A stretch of DNA of 39,858 nt from Fibrobacteria bacterium (GCA_021155885.1 JAJNBB010000020.1:1-39858); one strand, 5' to 3'; positions 1-9,103 are shown, counted from the stretch's first letter. Program-made: numbers and translations. Notes: generated from the sequence alone by a model not told the origin.

Positions 1-174
1 GGCGTTTACTGGCTGCTGGCGGCCTTGCGCGCGCCGGGTTTGGGCAGCATGTCGGCGGCCAAGGAGTCGCTGGACTGGCTCGCCATTCCGGCCTCGGGCT
101 TTTGCGTCACCGGCACGTTCCTCGTGCTGGCGTTCGCCGCCTGGACCCTGTTTTTAAGGCCGCGCCGCGCCTAG
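1..174 (+). CDS. C-terminal end of an unidentified membrane protein (partial)
   Basis: The first frame is open from base 1 to a TAG at 172-174, giving 57 residues that continue from outside the window. The stretch around residues 31-52 is strongly hydrophobic (FCVTGTFLVLAFAAWTLFL) and is followed by the basic tail RPRRA, as expected for a last transmembrane helix with a positively charged cytoplasmic end. An earlier hydrophobic piece (VYWLLAAL) may be another helix. No family can be named from so short a tail. The next gene starts 34 bases downstream on the same strand. Confidence 0.55.
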   Translation, partial: GVYWLLAALRAPGLGSMSAAKESLDWLAIPASGFCVTGTFLVLAFAAWTLFLRPRRA

Positions 175-208
175 TGGGCCTCGTCGCGGGAGTTCCTATT
201 TTCAATGC

Positions 209-709
209 ATGGAATCTCCCGCTCCGCTCCCCGCGCAACCCGTCTATCTCTCCCGCACCGAATCCTCAGAAATCATTCTTCAGTCCGACCTGAACCACCT
301 GGGCCACCTGTTCGGCGGCCGCCTGGCCGGCATTATCGACCGCACCGCCGCCATCAGCGCCATCAAGCACGCCCGCAGCGCCGTGGTCACGGTGGCGATC
401 GACAGCCTGGTCTTCCGCCGCCCCGTCCGGCTGGGGTCCATCCTCACCGTAAAGGCCAGCGTGAACCGGGTTTTCACGAAGTCGATGGAAGTGGGCGTCT
501 CCGTGTGGTCGCTTCCTCCCGATAGTTCCGCCGACGCCGAATACGTCTGCAACGCCTACCTGACCTTCGCCGCGCTGGACGCCGAGGGAAGGTCGCGCGT
601 GCTTCCTCCCGTCGTTCCGGAGAGCGAGGTGGACAAGCGCCGCTATGAACAGGCCGGCATCCGGCGCGAACACCGCCTGGCCCTGCAAACCGAGTTGGGG
701 AAAAAATAA
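209..709 (+). CDS. Acyl-CoA thioesterase, hotdog fold
   Basis: This 166-residue protein matches single-hotdog acyl-CoA thioesterases of the YciA/BACH type, which hydrolyse acyl-CoA to free acid and CoA in the cytoplasm. Residues 29-37 (NHLGHLFGG) followed by an aspartate at 44 (GIID) correspond to the family's hotdog helix signature, in which an asparagine and an aspartate line the active site. The following region, SLVFRRPVRLGSILTVKASV, is the usual substrate-pocket strand pattern. Length is normal for the family. The ATG at 209 gives full coverage of the domain; no strong ribosome binding site is visible. The stop codon TAA (707-709) abuts nadE, so the two genes are probably cotranscribed, although no functional link is obvious. 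Substrate chain length cannot be deduced. Confidence 0.85.
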   Translation: MESPAPLPAQPVYLSRTESSEIILQSDLNHLGHLFGGRLAGIIDRTAAISAIKHARSAVVTVAIDSLVFRRPVRLGSILTVKASVNRVFTKSMEVGVSVWSLPPDSSADAEYVCNAYLTFAALDAEGRSRVLPPVVPESEVDKRRYEQAGIRREHRLALQTELGKK

Positions 710-723
710 TGGAGGGGACGTCC

Positions 724-2721
724 ATGGTATCCGCGCCCCGCATCGCGCTATGCCAGATGCGCGTGCATCCGGGCGAACCGCGCCGCAATGCCGAGGCCGT
801 CCTCGCGGTGATCGAAGCCCACCGCGGGCGCGCCGACCTGATCGCCTTTCCCGAAATGTGCGTGCCAGGCTACCTTCTCGGAGACACCTGGGAGCGCGCC
901 GCCTTCCTGAACGATTGCGGGCAGTGGAACCAGCGAATCGCGGCGGCAACCGCCGGCGGCCCCGCCGTGGTCTTCGGGACGGTGGCGGTGGACCGGGGCG
1001 CGCGGGGCGAGGACGGGCGTCCCCGCAAGTACAACGCCTGGATTTTCGCCGCGGACGGCCGCGCGCTGGAGCATCCCGGTACAGGGCGGCCCTACGGGAT
1101 CAAGACGCTTCTCCCGAACTACCGCGAGTTCGAGGACACGCGGCACTTTTACGACGCGCGCCGCCTCGCGCTTGAAACCGGGCGCGATTGGCGCGATTAC
1201 ATCGAGCCGATCCCCTGGGAATTCGCGGGCGCCCGGCACCGCGTGGGCGTGATGCTCTGCGAGGACGCCTGGGAGGACGACTACGTCCAGAAGCCCGTCG
1301 AGGCGCTCGCCGCCAAGAATCCGGACTTCACCTTCAACCTCAGCGCCTCCCCGTTCACGCGCGGCAAGAACGACAAGCGCAACCGCGTGTTCGGGGCCAA
1401 GGCCCGCCTGCTGGGGTCGCCGCTGCTGTATGTCAATGCCGTGGGGATCCAGAACAACGGCAAGACGCTCTACACCTTCGACGGCCAGAGCACGGTGTAT
1501 GGGGCGGATGGAGCCGTGCTCCAGGAAATGGCGGCGTACGAGGAAGGTGTTTCCATTTTGGAACCGGGGTTGGGGCTCGGGGGTTGGAGGTCGGGGGCGG
1601 GAAGCCAGGCCGCTCGAACCTCCGCTGAGTTTGCGTTAACCCCCAACTCCCAACCCAAAGCCCCCAACATTTCCCGAATCGCCCCCTTCTCCATCCCGGA
1701 GGCGCACCGCGCGATCCGCTATGGAGCGGAAAAATTCCTGGAATCGACGGGCTTGCGCAAGGTGGTGATCGGCGTTTCCGGCGGCGTCGACAGCGCCGTA
1801 TCGGCCGCCTTGTTCGCCGAGTTCGTGAAGCCCGAGGATCTCCTGCTGGTCAACATGCCCAGCCGCTTCAACAGCGCGACGACGCGTGGCCTCGCCAAGG
1901 CCCTGGCCGCGAACCTAGGCTGCCTGTACGCGGAACTGCCCATCGAGGACAGCCTCAAGGTCACGATGGGGCAAATCGGCGACTGGGAGGTATCCTCGGT
2001 GAACGGATCGCTCCGTGTGCCGTTGCGTCTCGAGGGCGTCGCGTTCGAAAACACGCAGGCCCGCGACCGGGGAGGAAGGCTGCTGGCCGCCCTCGCGGCC
2101 TCTTTCGGCGGGGTGTTTACCTGCAACATCAACAAGGCGGAAAGCACGCCGGGCTTCGGAACCCTGTACGGCGATATCGCGGGCTTCCTGTCGCCGCTCG
2201 GGGACCTTTGGAAGCACGAGGTGTACGCGCTGGGCCGCCACTTGAACGATGTCGTGCATGGGCGCGAGGTGATCCCGAACGACGTGTTCGAGATCGTGCC
2301 CTCGCCCGAATTGAGCGCCGACCACGCGGTGGACGAGGGCAAGGGCGACCCGATGTACTACCCCTATCACGATCGCCTGTTCTATTCCTGGGTGCAGCGC
2401 TGGGACCGCGCCACGCCGGAGGAAAACCTCGCGTGGTATCTGGACGGCACCCTGGCGAAGGAACTTCAGCTGCCGCACGAGGTCGACTTGAAAAAATTGT
2501 TTCCGCGGCCGAAGGATTTCATCGCCGACCTGGAACGCTGGTGGAGCCTCTACATGGGCGCCGGGGTGGTGAAACGCGTGCAGGCTCCGCCCGTGCTGGC
2601 GGTCAGCTCAAGGGCCTTCGGCTATGACCATCGGGAGTACCTGGGAAAGCCCGTTTATACAGAGCGGTACCAGGAGCTGAAAAAGAAGGCGTTGGCTGAT
2701 GAGCTCCTGAAAAAGGCCTAG
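724..2721 (+). CDS. nadE: Glutamine-dependent NAD+ synthetase
   Basis: The enzyme makes NAD+ from deamido-NAD+, ATP and glutamine, the last step of NAD biosynthesis. The N-terminal nitrilase-type amidase domain shows the Glu-Lys-Cys triad at E44 (FPEMCVPGY), K127 (YGIKTLLPNY) and C179 (VMLCEDAW). The C-terminal synthetase domain has the ATP-pyrophosphatase P-loop SGGVDS at 352-357. Total length is 665 residues, within the long bacterial class. I chose the ATG at 724 because GGAGGGG at 711-717 lies six bases upstream; an in-frame ATG at 709 overlaps the thioesterase stop but lacks such a site. Odd feature: the linker between the domains (about residues 281-315) is encoded by a heptad-repeat palindrome and reads as low-complexity Gly/Pro/Ser/Asn-rich sequence, suggesting an in-frame insertion tolerated between domains. 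Confidence 0.95.
   Translation: MVSAPRIALCQMRVHPGEPRRNAEAVLAVIEAHRGRADLIAFPEMCVPGYLLGDTWERAAFLNDCGQWNQRIAAATAGGPAVVFGTVAVDRGARGEDGRPRKYNAWIFAADGRALEHPGTGRPYGIKTLLPNYREFEDTRHFYDARRLALETGRDWRDYIEPIPWEFAGARHRVGVMLCEDAWEDDYVQKPVEALAAKNPDFTFNLSASPFTRGKNDKRNRVFGAKARLLGSPLLYVNAVGIQNNGKTLYTFDGQSTVYGADGAVLQEMAAYEEGVSILEPGLGLGGWRSGAGSQAARTSAEFALTPNSQPKAPNISRIAPFSIPEAHRAIRYGAEKFLESTGLRKVVIGVSGGVDSAVSAALFAEFVKPEDLLLVNMPSRFNSATTRGLAKALAANLGCLYAELPIEDSLKVTMGQIGDWEVSSVNGSLRVPLRLEGVAFENTQARDRGGRLLAALAASFGGVFTCNINKAESTPGFGTLYGDIAGFLSPLGDLWKHEVYALGRHLNDVVHGREVIPNDVFEIVPSPELSADHAVDEGKGDPMYYPYHDRLFYSWVQRWDRATPEENLAWYLDGTLAKELQLPHEVDLKKLFPRPKDFIADLERWWSLYMGAGVVKRVQAPPVLAVSSRAFGYDHREYLGKPVYTERYQELKKKALADELLKKA
1569..1668. 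repeat. Heptad-repeat palindrome inside nadE (GTTGGGG type)
   Basis: The left arm (1569-1596) consists of four 7-bp units of the form GTTGGGG, CTCGGGG, GTTGGAG and GTCGGGG. The right arm (1641-1668) carries the complementary series CCCCAAC, TCCCAAC, CCAAAGC and CCCCAAC. A 44-base centre separates them. Pairing is imperfect but extensive. The reading frame of nadE stays open across the whole element, which encodes the linker between the amidase and synthetase domains. The unit resembles the CCCCA-type heptamers described as STRR repeats in cyanobacteria; shared origin is not implied. Confidence 0.7.
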
Positions 2722-2737
2722 GGTTCCGTGGGAACCC
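2721..2737 (+). terminator. Short hairpin directly after nadE
   Basis: GGGTTCC (2721-2727) and GGAACCC (2731-2737) form a perfect 7-bp stem with a three-base loop, starting on the last base of the nadE stop codon. The following sequence is AT-rich (AATTCATATATTATTATTG) but has no continuous T run, so this is at best a weak intrinsic terminator. Confidence 0.4.
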
Positions 2738-2791
2738 CGTAATTCATATATTATTATTGTTACGGATTTATCAAACTAGTCGGAGGCGGCC

Positions 2792-3301
2792 ATGTCCGGA
2801 TTTTCACGTCTCTTTTCCGTTTTGGGCGCCTTGTTCCTGGTCGGCTGCCTTCCCGGCCCGGATGACCCGAAGCCGGATTATGGCCCCGTGACGGAGCTTT
2901 CGGGAAGCTGGGGAGAACGACCCGGCGACGCGTTCGCCTTCGCGGGACGCATCGACACCTTTCAGGTGTCGGGAACTTCGGTCCGGATGTTCTCTCGGGT
3001 CTGGAGCGACGTCATTCCCTGCGTTCGGGACACGCTGGTAGATTCTATGATCTGCGTTCGTCCTCCCGAAAGGGAATATTATCGCGGGCGCTCCTCCCTG
3101 ACCGACACCTTGTTGACGTTCCGCCTGGTTCGGTGCGACTCGGCCTTTTCTCCGGTTTCCGAGGATACCCTGGAATTTTCCTGGATCGCCGAAGGTTACA
3201 ACTCCGGGAATGGAAAATTGAAATTGCGCCGCAATGGCATTAGCCGGGAATTCGATCCGGTGTGCCCGGCGAACTTTTCATGCAGTCACGGGAGCCCTTG
3301 A
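2792..3301 (+). CDS. Small lipoprotein of unknown function
   Basis: This 169-residue protein starts with a typical lipoprotein signal: hydrophobic residues 7-18 end in the lipobox LVGC, with the lipidated cysteine at 19. The mature part is predicted soluble and beta-rich, with six further cysteines (C77, C88, C115, C158 and two close to the C-terminus), so disulfides in the periplasm or on the cell surface are likely. I recognise no domain. CGGAGG precedes the ATG by a suitable distance, which supports this start. AT-rich sequence upstream (2742-2770) could hold its own promoter. It converges with livF, with 53 bases between them. Confidence 0.7.
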   Translation: MSGFSRLFSVLGALFLVGCLPGPDDPKPDYGPVTELSGSWGERPGDAFAFAGRIDTFQVSGTSVRMFSRVWSDVIPCVRDTLVDSMICVRPPEREYYRGRSSLTDTLLTFRLVRCDSAFSPVSEDTLEFSWIAEGYNSGNGKLKLRRNGISREFDPVCPANFSCSHGSP

Positions 3302-3354
3302 GGGCGCTGCAATAACGCGGACCCTTTGCGTTCTTTTGCGGCCAATGCCTGGTG

Positions 3355-4059
3355 CTAACCCTCGCCTAGATACGCTTCCCGCACGCGCGGATCGTCCGCC
3401 AGCTCGGCGGAGGGCGCTTCGGTCACGATGCGTCCCGTCTCCAGCACATAGGCCCGGTGGCTGTGGCGCAACGCCAGGTGCGCGTTCTGCTCCACGACGA
3501 GCACGGTGGTGCCCGTGCGATTGATGGCGTCGATGCCCGCGTAAATAGCCTTCACCAGCAGCGGAGCGATCCCCAGCGAAGGCTCGTCCAGCAGCAGGAG
3601 CCGGGGACGCGCCATCAGCGCGCGGCCGATCGCGAGCATTTGCTGCTCGCCGCCGCTGAGCGTGCCCGCGCTTTGACGGATGCGCTCGCGCAGGCGCGGG
3701 AACAGCGCGAAGGCCTCTTCGAGGCCGTCGCGTATTTGCGTCCTCGTGCGCAAATAACCGCCCATCTCCAGGTTTTCCAGCACGGTGAGGTTCGCGAATA
3801 TGGCCCGGCCCTCGGGCACGAGCGCGATGCCCATCGCCGCGATCTTGTGCGCCTGCCGCCGGAGGATGGATCGGCCCTCGAACACGATGTCCCCGGATTG
3901 GGGATGGACGAGCCCCGCGACGGACTTGAGCGCGGTGCTTTTGCCGGCCCCGTTGGCCCCGATCAACGTGACCACTTCGCCCGGATGCACGTCGAGATGC
4001 ACGTCGGTCAGCGCCTGCACGGCGCCGTAGCGGCAGGAGAGGTTGCGGAGGCTTAGCAT
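3355..4059 (-). CDS. livF: Branched-chain amino acid ABC transporter, ATPase LivF
   Basis: One of the two cytoplasmic ATPases that power the LivKHMGF importer. The 234-residue protein has Walker A (GANGAGKST, about residues 33-41), the ABC signature LSGGEQQM and Walker B LLLLDEPSLGIAP; the SLGIAP sequence after Walker B and the VVEQNA segment are characteristic of LivF. Length is normal (about 235). It is the last gene of the livKHMGF cluster. A 124-base gap that holds a heptad-repeat palindrome separates it from livG, although every other junction from livH to livG is 10 bases or less, so expression of livF may differ from that of livG. Confidence 0.95.
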   Translation of the reverse strand: MLSLRNLSCRYGAVQALTDVHLDVHPGEVVTLIGANGAGKSTALKSVAGLVHPQSGDIVFEGRSILRRQAHKIAAMGIALVPEGRAIFANLTVLENLEMGGYLRTRTQIRDGLEEAFALFPRLRERIRQSAGTLSGGEQQMLAIGRALMARPRLLLLDEPSLGIAPLLVKAIYAGIDAINRTGTTVLVVEQNAHLALRHSHRAYVLETGRIVTEAPSAELADDPRVREAYLGEG

Positions 4060-4075
4060 CCTGAAAATTCCAAAA

Positions 4076-4158
4076 GTTGTTGGTTGTTAGTTGTTGGTTG
4101 TTGGCGGTGAAGCTCGCCGCTCGTGTTTTCTAACAACCAACAACTAACAACCAACAAC
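4076..4158. repeat. Heptad-repeat palindrome between livG and livF (GTTGTTG type)
   Basis: The left arm 4076-4103 is four perfect 7-bp units (three GTTGTTG and one GTTGTTA in second place). The right arm 4131-4158 is its reverse complement with a single mismatch over 28 bases. The centre is 27 bases (4104-4130). In the liv transcript this would fold into a 28-bp stem between the livG stop and the livF start. It has no T-run, so it is not a standard terminator. The same unit occurs at 14343-14423. Confidence 0.9.
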
Positions 4159-4183
4159 GGGCGAAGCTTTGACTTCATAGGCG

Positions 4184-4944
4184 TCACTCTCCCCCCAAAT
4201 ACGCTTCGATCACCTTCGGGTCGCGCCGGACCTGCTCGGGGCTTCCCTCGGCGATGCTCTCGCCGTGGTCCATCACGTGGATGCGTTCGCATACCCCCAT
4301 GACGACCTTCATGTTGTGCTCGACCAGCAGGATCGTCAGATGAAACTCGTCGCGCAGGCGCCGGATGAGGTGCATGAGCTCCTGGGATTCCTGGGGATTC
4401 ATGCCCGCGGCGGGCTCGTCCAGCAGCAGCAGCCTCGGCTGCGTGGCCAGGGCGCGCGCGATTTCCAGGCGGCGCTGGTGCCCATAGGGAAGGTTGGCGG
4501 CCTCCTCGGCCGCGAGGCCGTCGAGATGCAGCAGCTCCAGCAGGCGGCGCGAAAAGGAATCGATGCCCTCCTCGGCGGCGTGAAACGCGCGGGTCCGGAA
4601 AAGACCGGAGAACAGGGAGGAGGATTGACGCATGTGGCAGGCCGCCTTCACGTTGTCGAGCACGCTGAGGCTGGCGAACAAGCGGATGTTCTGAAAGGTG
4701 CGCGCGATGCCGTTCTCGGTGATGCGATGCGGCGGCAGGCCCCCGATGGACGACTCGCCGAGCACGATGGCGCCTTCATCCGGCGCGTACACCCCGGTGA
4801 CTAGGTTGAAAAGCGTGGTTTTGCCCGCGCCGTTCGGGCCGATGAGGCCGAACAGCTGCCCCGGCTTCACGGAGAAGGAGACGTTCTTCACCGCGGTAAG
4901 GCCGCCGAAGCGGCGCGTGAGGTTCTCGATCCGCAGCAGGGCCG

Positions 4945-4948
<4 letters not shown>
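4184..4948 (-). CDS. livG: Branched-chain amino acid ABC transporter, ATPase LivG
   Basis: The second ATPase of the importer, 254 residues. Visible motifs are Walker A GPNGAGKTTLFN (about residues 37-48), a signature region in which LPYGHQRRLEIARAL takes the place of a canonical LSGGQ as usual in LivG, and Walker B LLLLDEPAAGMNPQE; the AAGMNP sequence is typical of LivG. The start ATG at 4948 overlaps the livM stop (ATGA at 4945-4948), which indicates translational coupling. The same frame stays open upstream but only as antisense-like sequence over livM, so I did not extend it. Length fits the family (about 255). Confidence 0.95.
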
Positions 4949-5922
<974 letters not shown>

Positions 5923-5932
5923 GCGCGCTTCC

Positions 5933-6832
5933 TCATACTTTTTCCACCTGTCCCTTGCCCAGCAGTCCCTCGGGTTTGCACAGCAGGATGATGATGAGGA
6001 TGAAGAAGGCGATGGCGTCGCGGTAGGTCGAGGAACCGTATCCCGCGACGAAGGTCTCGGCGAGGCCGAGGATGAGGCCTCCCAGCACCGCGCCGGGGAT
6101 GCTGCCGATGCCGCCGAGCACGGCCGCGACGAAGGCCTTGATTCCGGTCATCAGGCCCATGAGGGGATCGATGCTCGGTTGGTTGAGGGAGACCAGGATG
6201 CCCCCCGCCGCGGCGAGGGCGGAGCCGAGGGCGAAGGTCAGGCTGATGATGGAATTTACGTTGATGCCCATCAACCGGGCGGCGTCCGGGTTGTGCGCGA
6301 CCGCCCGCATGGCCTTGCCGGTGCGGGTGCGGCGGATGAAAAGCGTCAGCGCGGCCATAAGCAGCACCGCGGTCGCGAGCACGAGGATTTGCTGGTTGGT
6401 GAACAGCACGCCGCGCCATTCGAACATGCGCTCGGGGAGGATTTGCGGAAAGAACTTGGGGTCGGCCCCGAAGAAGATTTGGGCGAGGTTTTCGATCAGC
6501 AGGGAAACGCCGATGGCCACGATGAGCAGGGTCAGGCGCGAGGCGCGGCGCACCGGGCGGTAGGCGAGCCGCTCGATCAGCATGCCGACGAGCGCGCAGG
6601 CGATCATGGAAACCACGAGGATGACGGCGGCCTCGGGCAACCCGCCGTTCAGGCGGCCGTGCAGGAGCTTGCTCGCGTAGTAGCCCGCGAAGGCGCCCAG
6701 CATGTAGACGTCGCCGTGCGCGAAGTTGATGAGGCGCAGCACGCCGTACACCATGGTATAACCCAGCGCCACCAGGGCGTAGATGCTTCCCAGGGAAAGG
6801 CCGTTCAGGAGTTGCTGGAGGAAAGCGGTCAC
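5933..6832 (-). CDS. livH: Branched-chain amino acid ABC transporter, permease LivH
   Basis: Inner-membrane permease, 299 residues. It begins VTAFLQQLLNGLSLGSIYAL and continues with GYTMVYGVLRLINFAHGDVYMLGAF, the classic LivH N-terminal block. The C-terminal conserved block AAVLGGIGSIPGAVLGG contacts the ATPases. I placed the start at the GTG at 6832, because the frame upstream reads through a terminator-like hairpin and antisense sequence; no strong ribosome binding site is visible there. The livM start follows the stop after 10 bases. Low translation initiation at this GTG plus the upstream hairpin would keep permease levels below those of the binding protein. Confidence 0.92.
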   Translation of the reverse strand: MTAFLQQLLNGLSLGSIYALVALGYTMVYGVLRLINFAHGDVYMLGAFAGYYASKLLHGRLNGGLPEAAVILVVSMIACALVGMLIERLAYRPVRRASRLTLLIVAIGVSLLIENLAQIFFGADPKFFPQILPERMFEWRGVLFTNQQILVLATAVLLMAALTLFIRRTRTGKAMRAVAHNPDAARLMGINVNSIISLTFALGSALAAAGGILVSLNQPSIDPLMGLMTGIKAFVAAVLGGIGSIPGAVLGGLILGLAETFVAGYGSSTYRDAIAFFILIIILLCKPEGLLGKGQVEKV

Positions 6833-6844
6833 GGGCGGTCCGGT

Positions 6845-6872
6845 AAAAGAAAACGGGAGGCCGAGGCCTCCC
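6845..6872 (-). terminator. Intrinsic terminator/attenuator between livK and livH
   Basis: Read on the minus strand, GGGAGGC and GCCTCCC form a perfect 7-bp stem around a four-base loop (6855-6872), followed by GTTTTCTTTT (6854-6845). This is the form of a Rho-independent terminator. It lies in the 55-base gap after livK and before livH, where partial termination would make the binding protein more abundant than the membrane and ATPase subunits. Confidence 0.75.
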
Positions 6873-6887
6873 CGCGGGGTCAGGGAT

Positions 6888-8069
6888 TTAGGGGTCGACG
6901 GTTTCCTTATAGACGAACTTGCCGTCCTTGACCTCGAGCACCACGGCCGATTTGACGGCGTCGCGGTTTTCGTTGAGCGAAATGATTCCGGTGATGCCGG
7001 CGAACCCCTGGGTCGTCGCGAGGGAGTCGCGGATGGCCTTCGGGTCGTCGCTGCCGGCGCGGCGGATGGCGTCAATGAGGACCTTCGCGGCGTCGTAGCC
7101 CAGCGCCGCGAGCGCGTCCGGCTTCTCGCCGTCGTAGCGGGCCTTGAACTGTTCCACGAAGCCCTGGATGACCGGCGAGGGGTTGTCGACGGAATAGTGG
7201 TTGGAGAAGTAGCTGCCGTTCAGCGCCTCGCCGCCGATTTCCCAGAGCTTGTCGCTGTCCCATCCGTCGCCCCCCAGCAAAATGGCGTGAACCCCGAGCT
7301 TGCGGGCCTGCCGGGCGATGAGGCCCACTTCGGTGTAATAGCCGGGGACGAAAATCGCGGCGGGGGTTTTTCCCTTGAGGGCGGTGAGCTGCGCGTTGAA
7401 ATCCTTGTCGCCGGCGCTATAGCTTTCGTCGGCCACGACCGTTCCGCCCAGGGCCGTGAAGCTTTTCGTGAAATAGTCGGCCAGGCCAACGGAATAATCG
7501 CTCTTGATGTCGCGCAGGATCGCCACGCGGTCCAGCTTCAAGGTGTTGCGCGCGAACTTGGCCATGACCTCGCCCTGGAAGGGGTCGATGAAGCAAACGC
7601 GGAAGATGTAGTCGCCGATCTGGGTGACCTTCGGGTTGGTGGAACCGTGCGAAACCATGGGGATGCGGCTCTGTTGGGCGAACGGCGCTGCCGCGAGGCT
7701 GTTGGAGGAGGCGAATTCGCCGATCAAGGCCGAAACGCGATCCTTGCTGATGAGCTTCGTCACGGCCGTGAGGGCTTCCTCCGGCTTGCCCTGGTCGTCC
7801 TCGGTGATGAGCCGGATCTTGCGGCCCAGCACGCCGCCGCCGGCGTTGACCTCCTCGACGGCCAGGGCGACGCCCTTGTGCGTGCTCTGGCCGAAGCTGG
7901 CGATCGATCCCGTGAGCGCGCCGAATTCACCGATCAGGATGTCGTTGGATTCCGGGCCTTTTTTGCCGCAGGCGGCCAGGATCAGCGCGCCCGCCAGCAT
8001 TCCGGCGCCGGCCAGCCCCGCAAGCTTCATCCGCCCCATCCGCCTTAAGGAAAGTTTCGAAATTTTCAT
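6888..8069 (-). CDS. livK: Branched-chain amino acid ABC transporter, binding lipoprotein LivK
   Basis: Substrate-binding protein (type 1 periplasmic binding fold) of the importer, 393 residues. A basic N-terminus and hydrophobic stretch end in the lipobox LAAC with the lipidated cysteine at 34, so it is membrane-anchored. The mature start, ILIGEFGALTGSIASFGQSTHKGVALAVEEVNAGGGVLG, is diagnostic of the family; YSVGLADYFTKSF is the matching second-lobe motif. The ATG at 8069 is preceded by GGAG six bases upstream; an overlapping ATG just upstream is out of frame. Substrate could be leucine/isoleucine/valine or another small amino acid or amide, since the family is broad. It is the first liv gene, followed by an attenuator-like hairpin. 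Confidence 0.93.
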   Translation of the reverse strand: MKISKLSLRRMGRMKLAGLAGAGMLAGALILAACGKKGPESNDILIGEFGALTGSIASFGQSTHKGVALAVEEVNAGGGVLGRKIRLITEDDQGKPEEALTAVTKLISKDRVSALIGEFASSNSLAAAPFAQQSRIPMVSHGSTNPKVTQIGDYIFRVCFIDPFQGEVMAKFARNTLKLDRVAILRDIKSDYSVGLADYFTKSFTALGGTVVADESYSAGDKDFNAQLTALKGKTPAAIFVPGYYTEVGLIARQARKLGVHAILLGGDGWDSDKLWEIGGEALNGSYFSNHYSVDNPSPVIQGFVEQFKARYDGEKPDALAALGYDAAKVLIDAIRRAGSDDPKAIRDSLATTQGFAGITGIISLNENRDAVKSAVVLEVKDGKFVYKETVDP

Positions 8070-8091
8070 GCATCGCTCCAGTAGGGAAGGG

Positions 8092-8111
8092 GTCCCGTAA
8101 GGGGACGGGAC
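8092..8111 (-). promoter_or_regulatory. Hairpin in the livK leader
   Basis: GTCCCGT (8092-8098) and ACGGGAC (8105-8111) form a perfect 7-bp stem with a six-base loop, 23 bases upstream of the livK start. On the minus strand there is no following T-run, so it may be a 5' UTR structure rather than a terminator. No amino-acid riboswitch or leader peptide is recognisable. Confidence 0.3.
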
Positions 8112-8135
8112 GGTCGAACAAAAAATACACGAATG

Positions 8136-8153
8136 CGGGGGAAATCGCCCCCG
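8136..8153 (-). terminator. Possible terminator after the DXD glycosyltransferase
   Basis: CGGGGG and CCCCCG form a 6-bp G:C stem with a six-base loop just past the stop codon of the gene ending at 8159. On the minus strand a T-rich stretch (GTATTTTTTG) follows about eight bases later. The gap before the T-run makes this a weak call. If functional, it separates the glycosyltransferase from livK. Confidence 0.35.
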
Positions 8154-8158
8154 AAAGC

Positions 8159-9103
8159 TTAACAGAACCGCCGGACCATTTCGGCCATCGCCGTGTCGGG
8201 ATGGCTTTCCACCCAGGCCGGGGTGAGTTCCTGCTTGAGGAAGCGGCTCTCGACCGAGTTGTACCAATGCACGATGAAGGTGTGCGGGAGCAGCATTTCA
8301 TCCAGCCGGGCCGCCGTGCCGGGCTTGAACCAATGGCTCGAGATTTCCGGTCCCAGCGGGTAAAAATACCCGGGGGGCAGCACCTCGAAGCCCGCGAGCC
8401 CGGTTGACGATGAGGCCTCGACCGCTTTTTGAAGAAGGTGGGTGCCGAGCCGGAAACGCCGCAGGCGCTCGCCGGCCGGCAGGGCGGCCATCAGGCGGAA
8501 GCACGTCTCCAGAAAAGGATGGCCGGCCCGGGCGCCGATCACCGCGTTGTTGGCCCCCGCGACATAGAACCGCTCCAGGGGACGGAACAGGCGCCACCCG
8601 CCGGGAACGTTGGCCAGAAGCTGGCGCGCGCCCAGCCGCAGGCCCGCGGCGATCCAGCGCAGCGGGTTTTTGCTGTGGAACAGGTCCGCGGGCAGCGCCA
8701 GCGCCTCGAGGCCGCAGAATCCCTCCTTCGCGAGGAGGGGCGCGGGGTCGCGCACCGAGATCGTGTCGAAGTCGAGGTACACGCCTCCGTGCTTGTACAG
8801 CGCCGCCAGGCGGATCAGGTTCGCGCGCGTGGCGGGCGACAAGGGCGGCTGCCGGTTGAACAAATCCCGCGCCAGTTCCGCGATGTGCGGCAAGCCCTCG
8901 AACCACGAAGCGTCGGCGGCCTCCAGCCGCAGTTCCGGCCAGGCCGCGCAGTCGCCGAGCCCGGCGCGCACCGCCTCCGGATCCCCGGCGATCACCAGGA
9001 TTTCATCCGGTCTGAACCGGCGGCGCGCCGAGCGCAGGGCCAGCAGGTTCCCGTAGGGAAACCGGGCGCCGAACCAAATGAAGATGAGTCTGTTGGGAAT
9101 CAT
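8159..9103 (-). CDS. Glycosyltransferase with DXD motif (GT32/OCH1-like)
   Basis: A 314-residue cytoplasmic enzyme. The N-terminus IPNRLIFIWFGARFP and the central block ATRANLIRLAALYKHGGVYLD match the 'sugar-binding region containing DXD' glycosyltransferases (GT32-type, as in capsule or LPS sugar transfer). The DXD metal/nucleotide-sugar site is D111-F112-D113. A downstream NAVIGARAGHPFLE segment and a C-terminal HW pair (FIVHWYNS) are typical. I prefer the ATG at 9103, because the GTG at 9142 adds residues that do not resemble the family. Acceptor and sugar cannot be told. It follows another glycosyltransferase on the same strand, 91 bases upstream, so both may act on a surface polysaccharide or lipid. 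Confidence 0.82.
   Translation of the reverse strand: MIPNRLIFIWFGARFPYGNLLALRSARRRFRPDEILVIAGDPEAVRAGLGDCAAWPELRLEAADASWFEGLPHIAELARDLFNRQPPLSPATRANLIRLAALYKHGGVYLDFDTISVRDPAPLLAKEGFCGLEALALPADLFHSKNPLRWIAAGLRLGARQLLANVPGGWRLFRPLERFYVAGANNAVIGARAGHPFLETCFRLMAALPAGERLRRFRLGTHLLQKAVEASSSTGLAGFEVLPPGYFYPLGPEISSHWFKPGTAARLDEMLLPHTFIVHWYNSVESRFLKQELTPAWVESHPDTAMAEMVRRFC

Noticed and set aside
6783-8048. Plus-strand frame of 421 codons opposite livK
   Set aside because: Antisense shadow of livK; no ribosome binding site or family resemblance.
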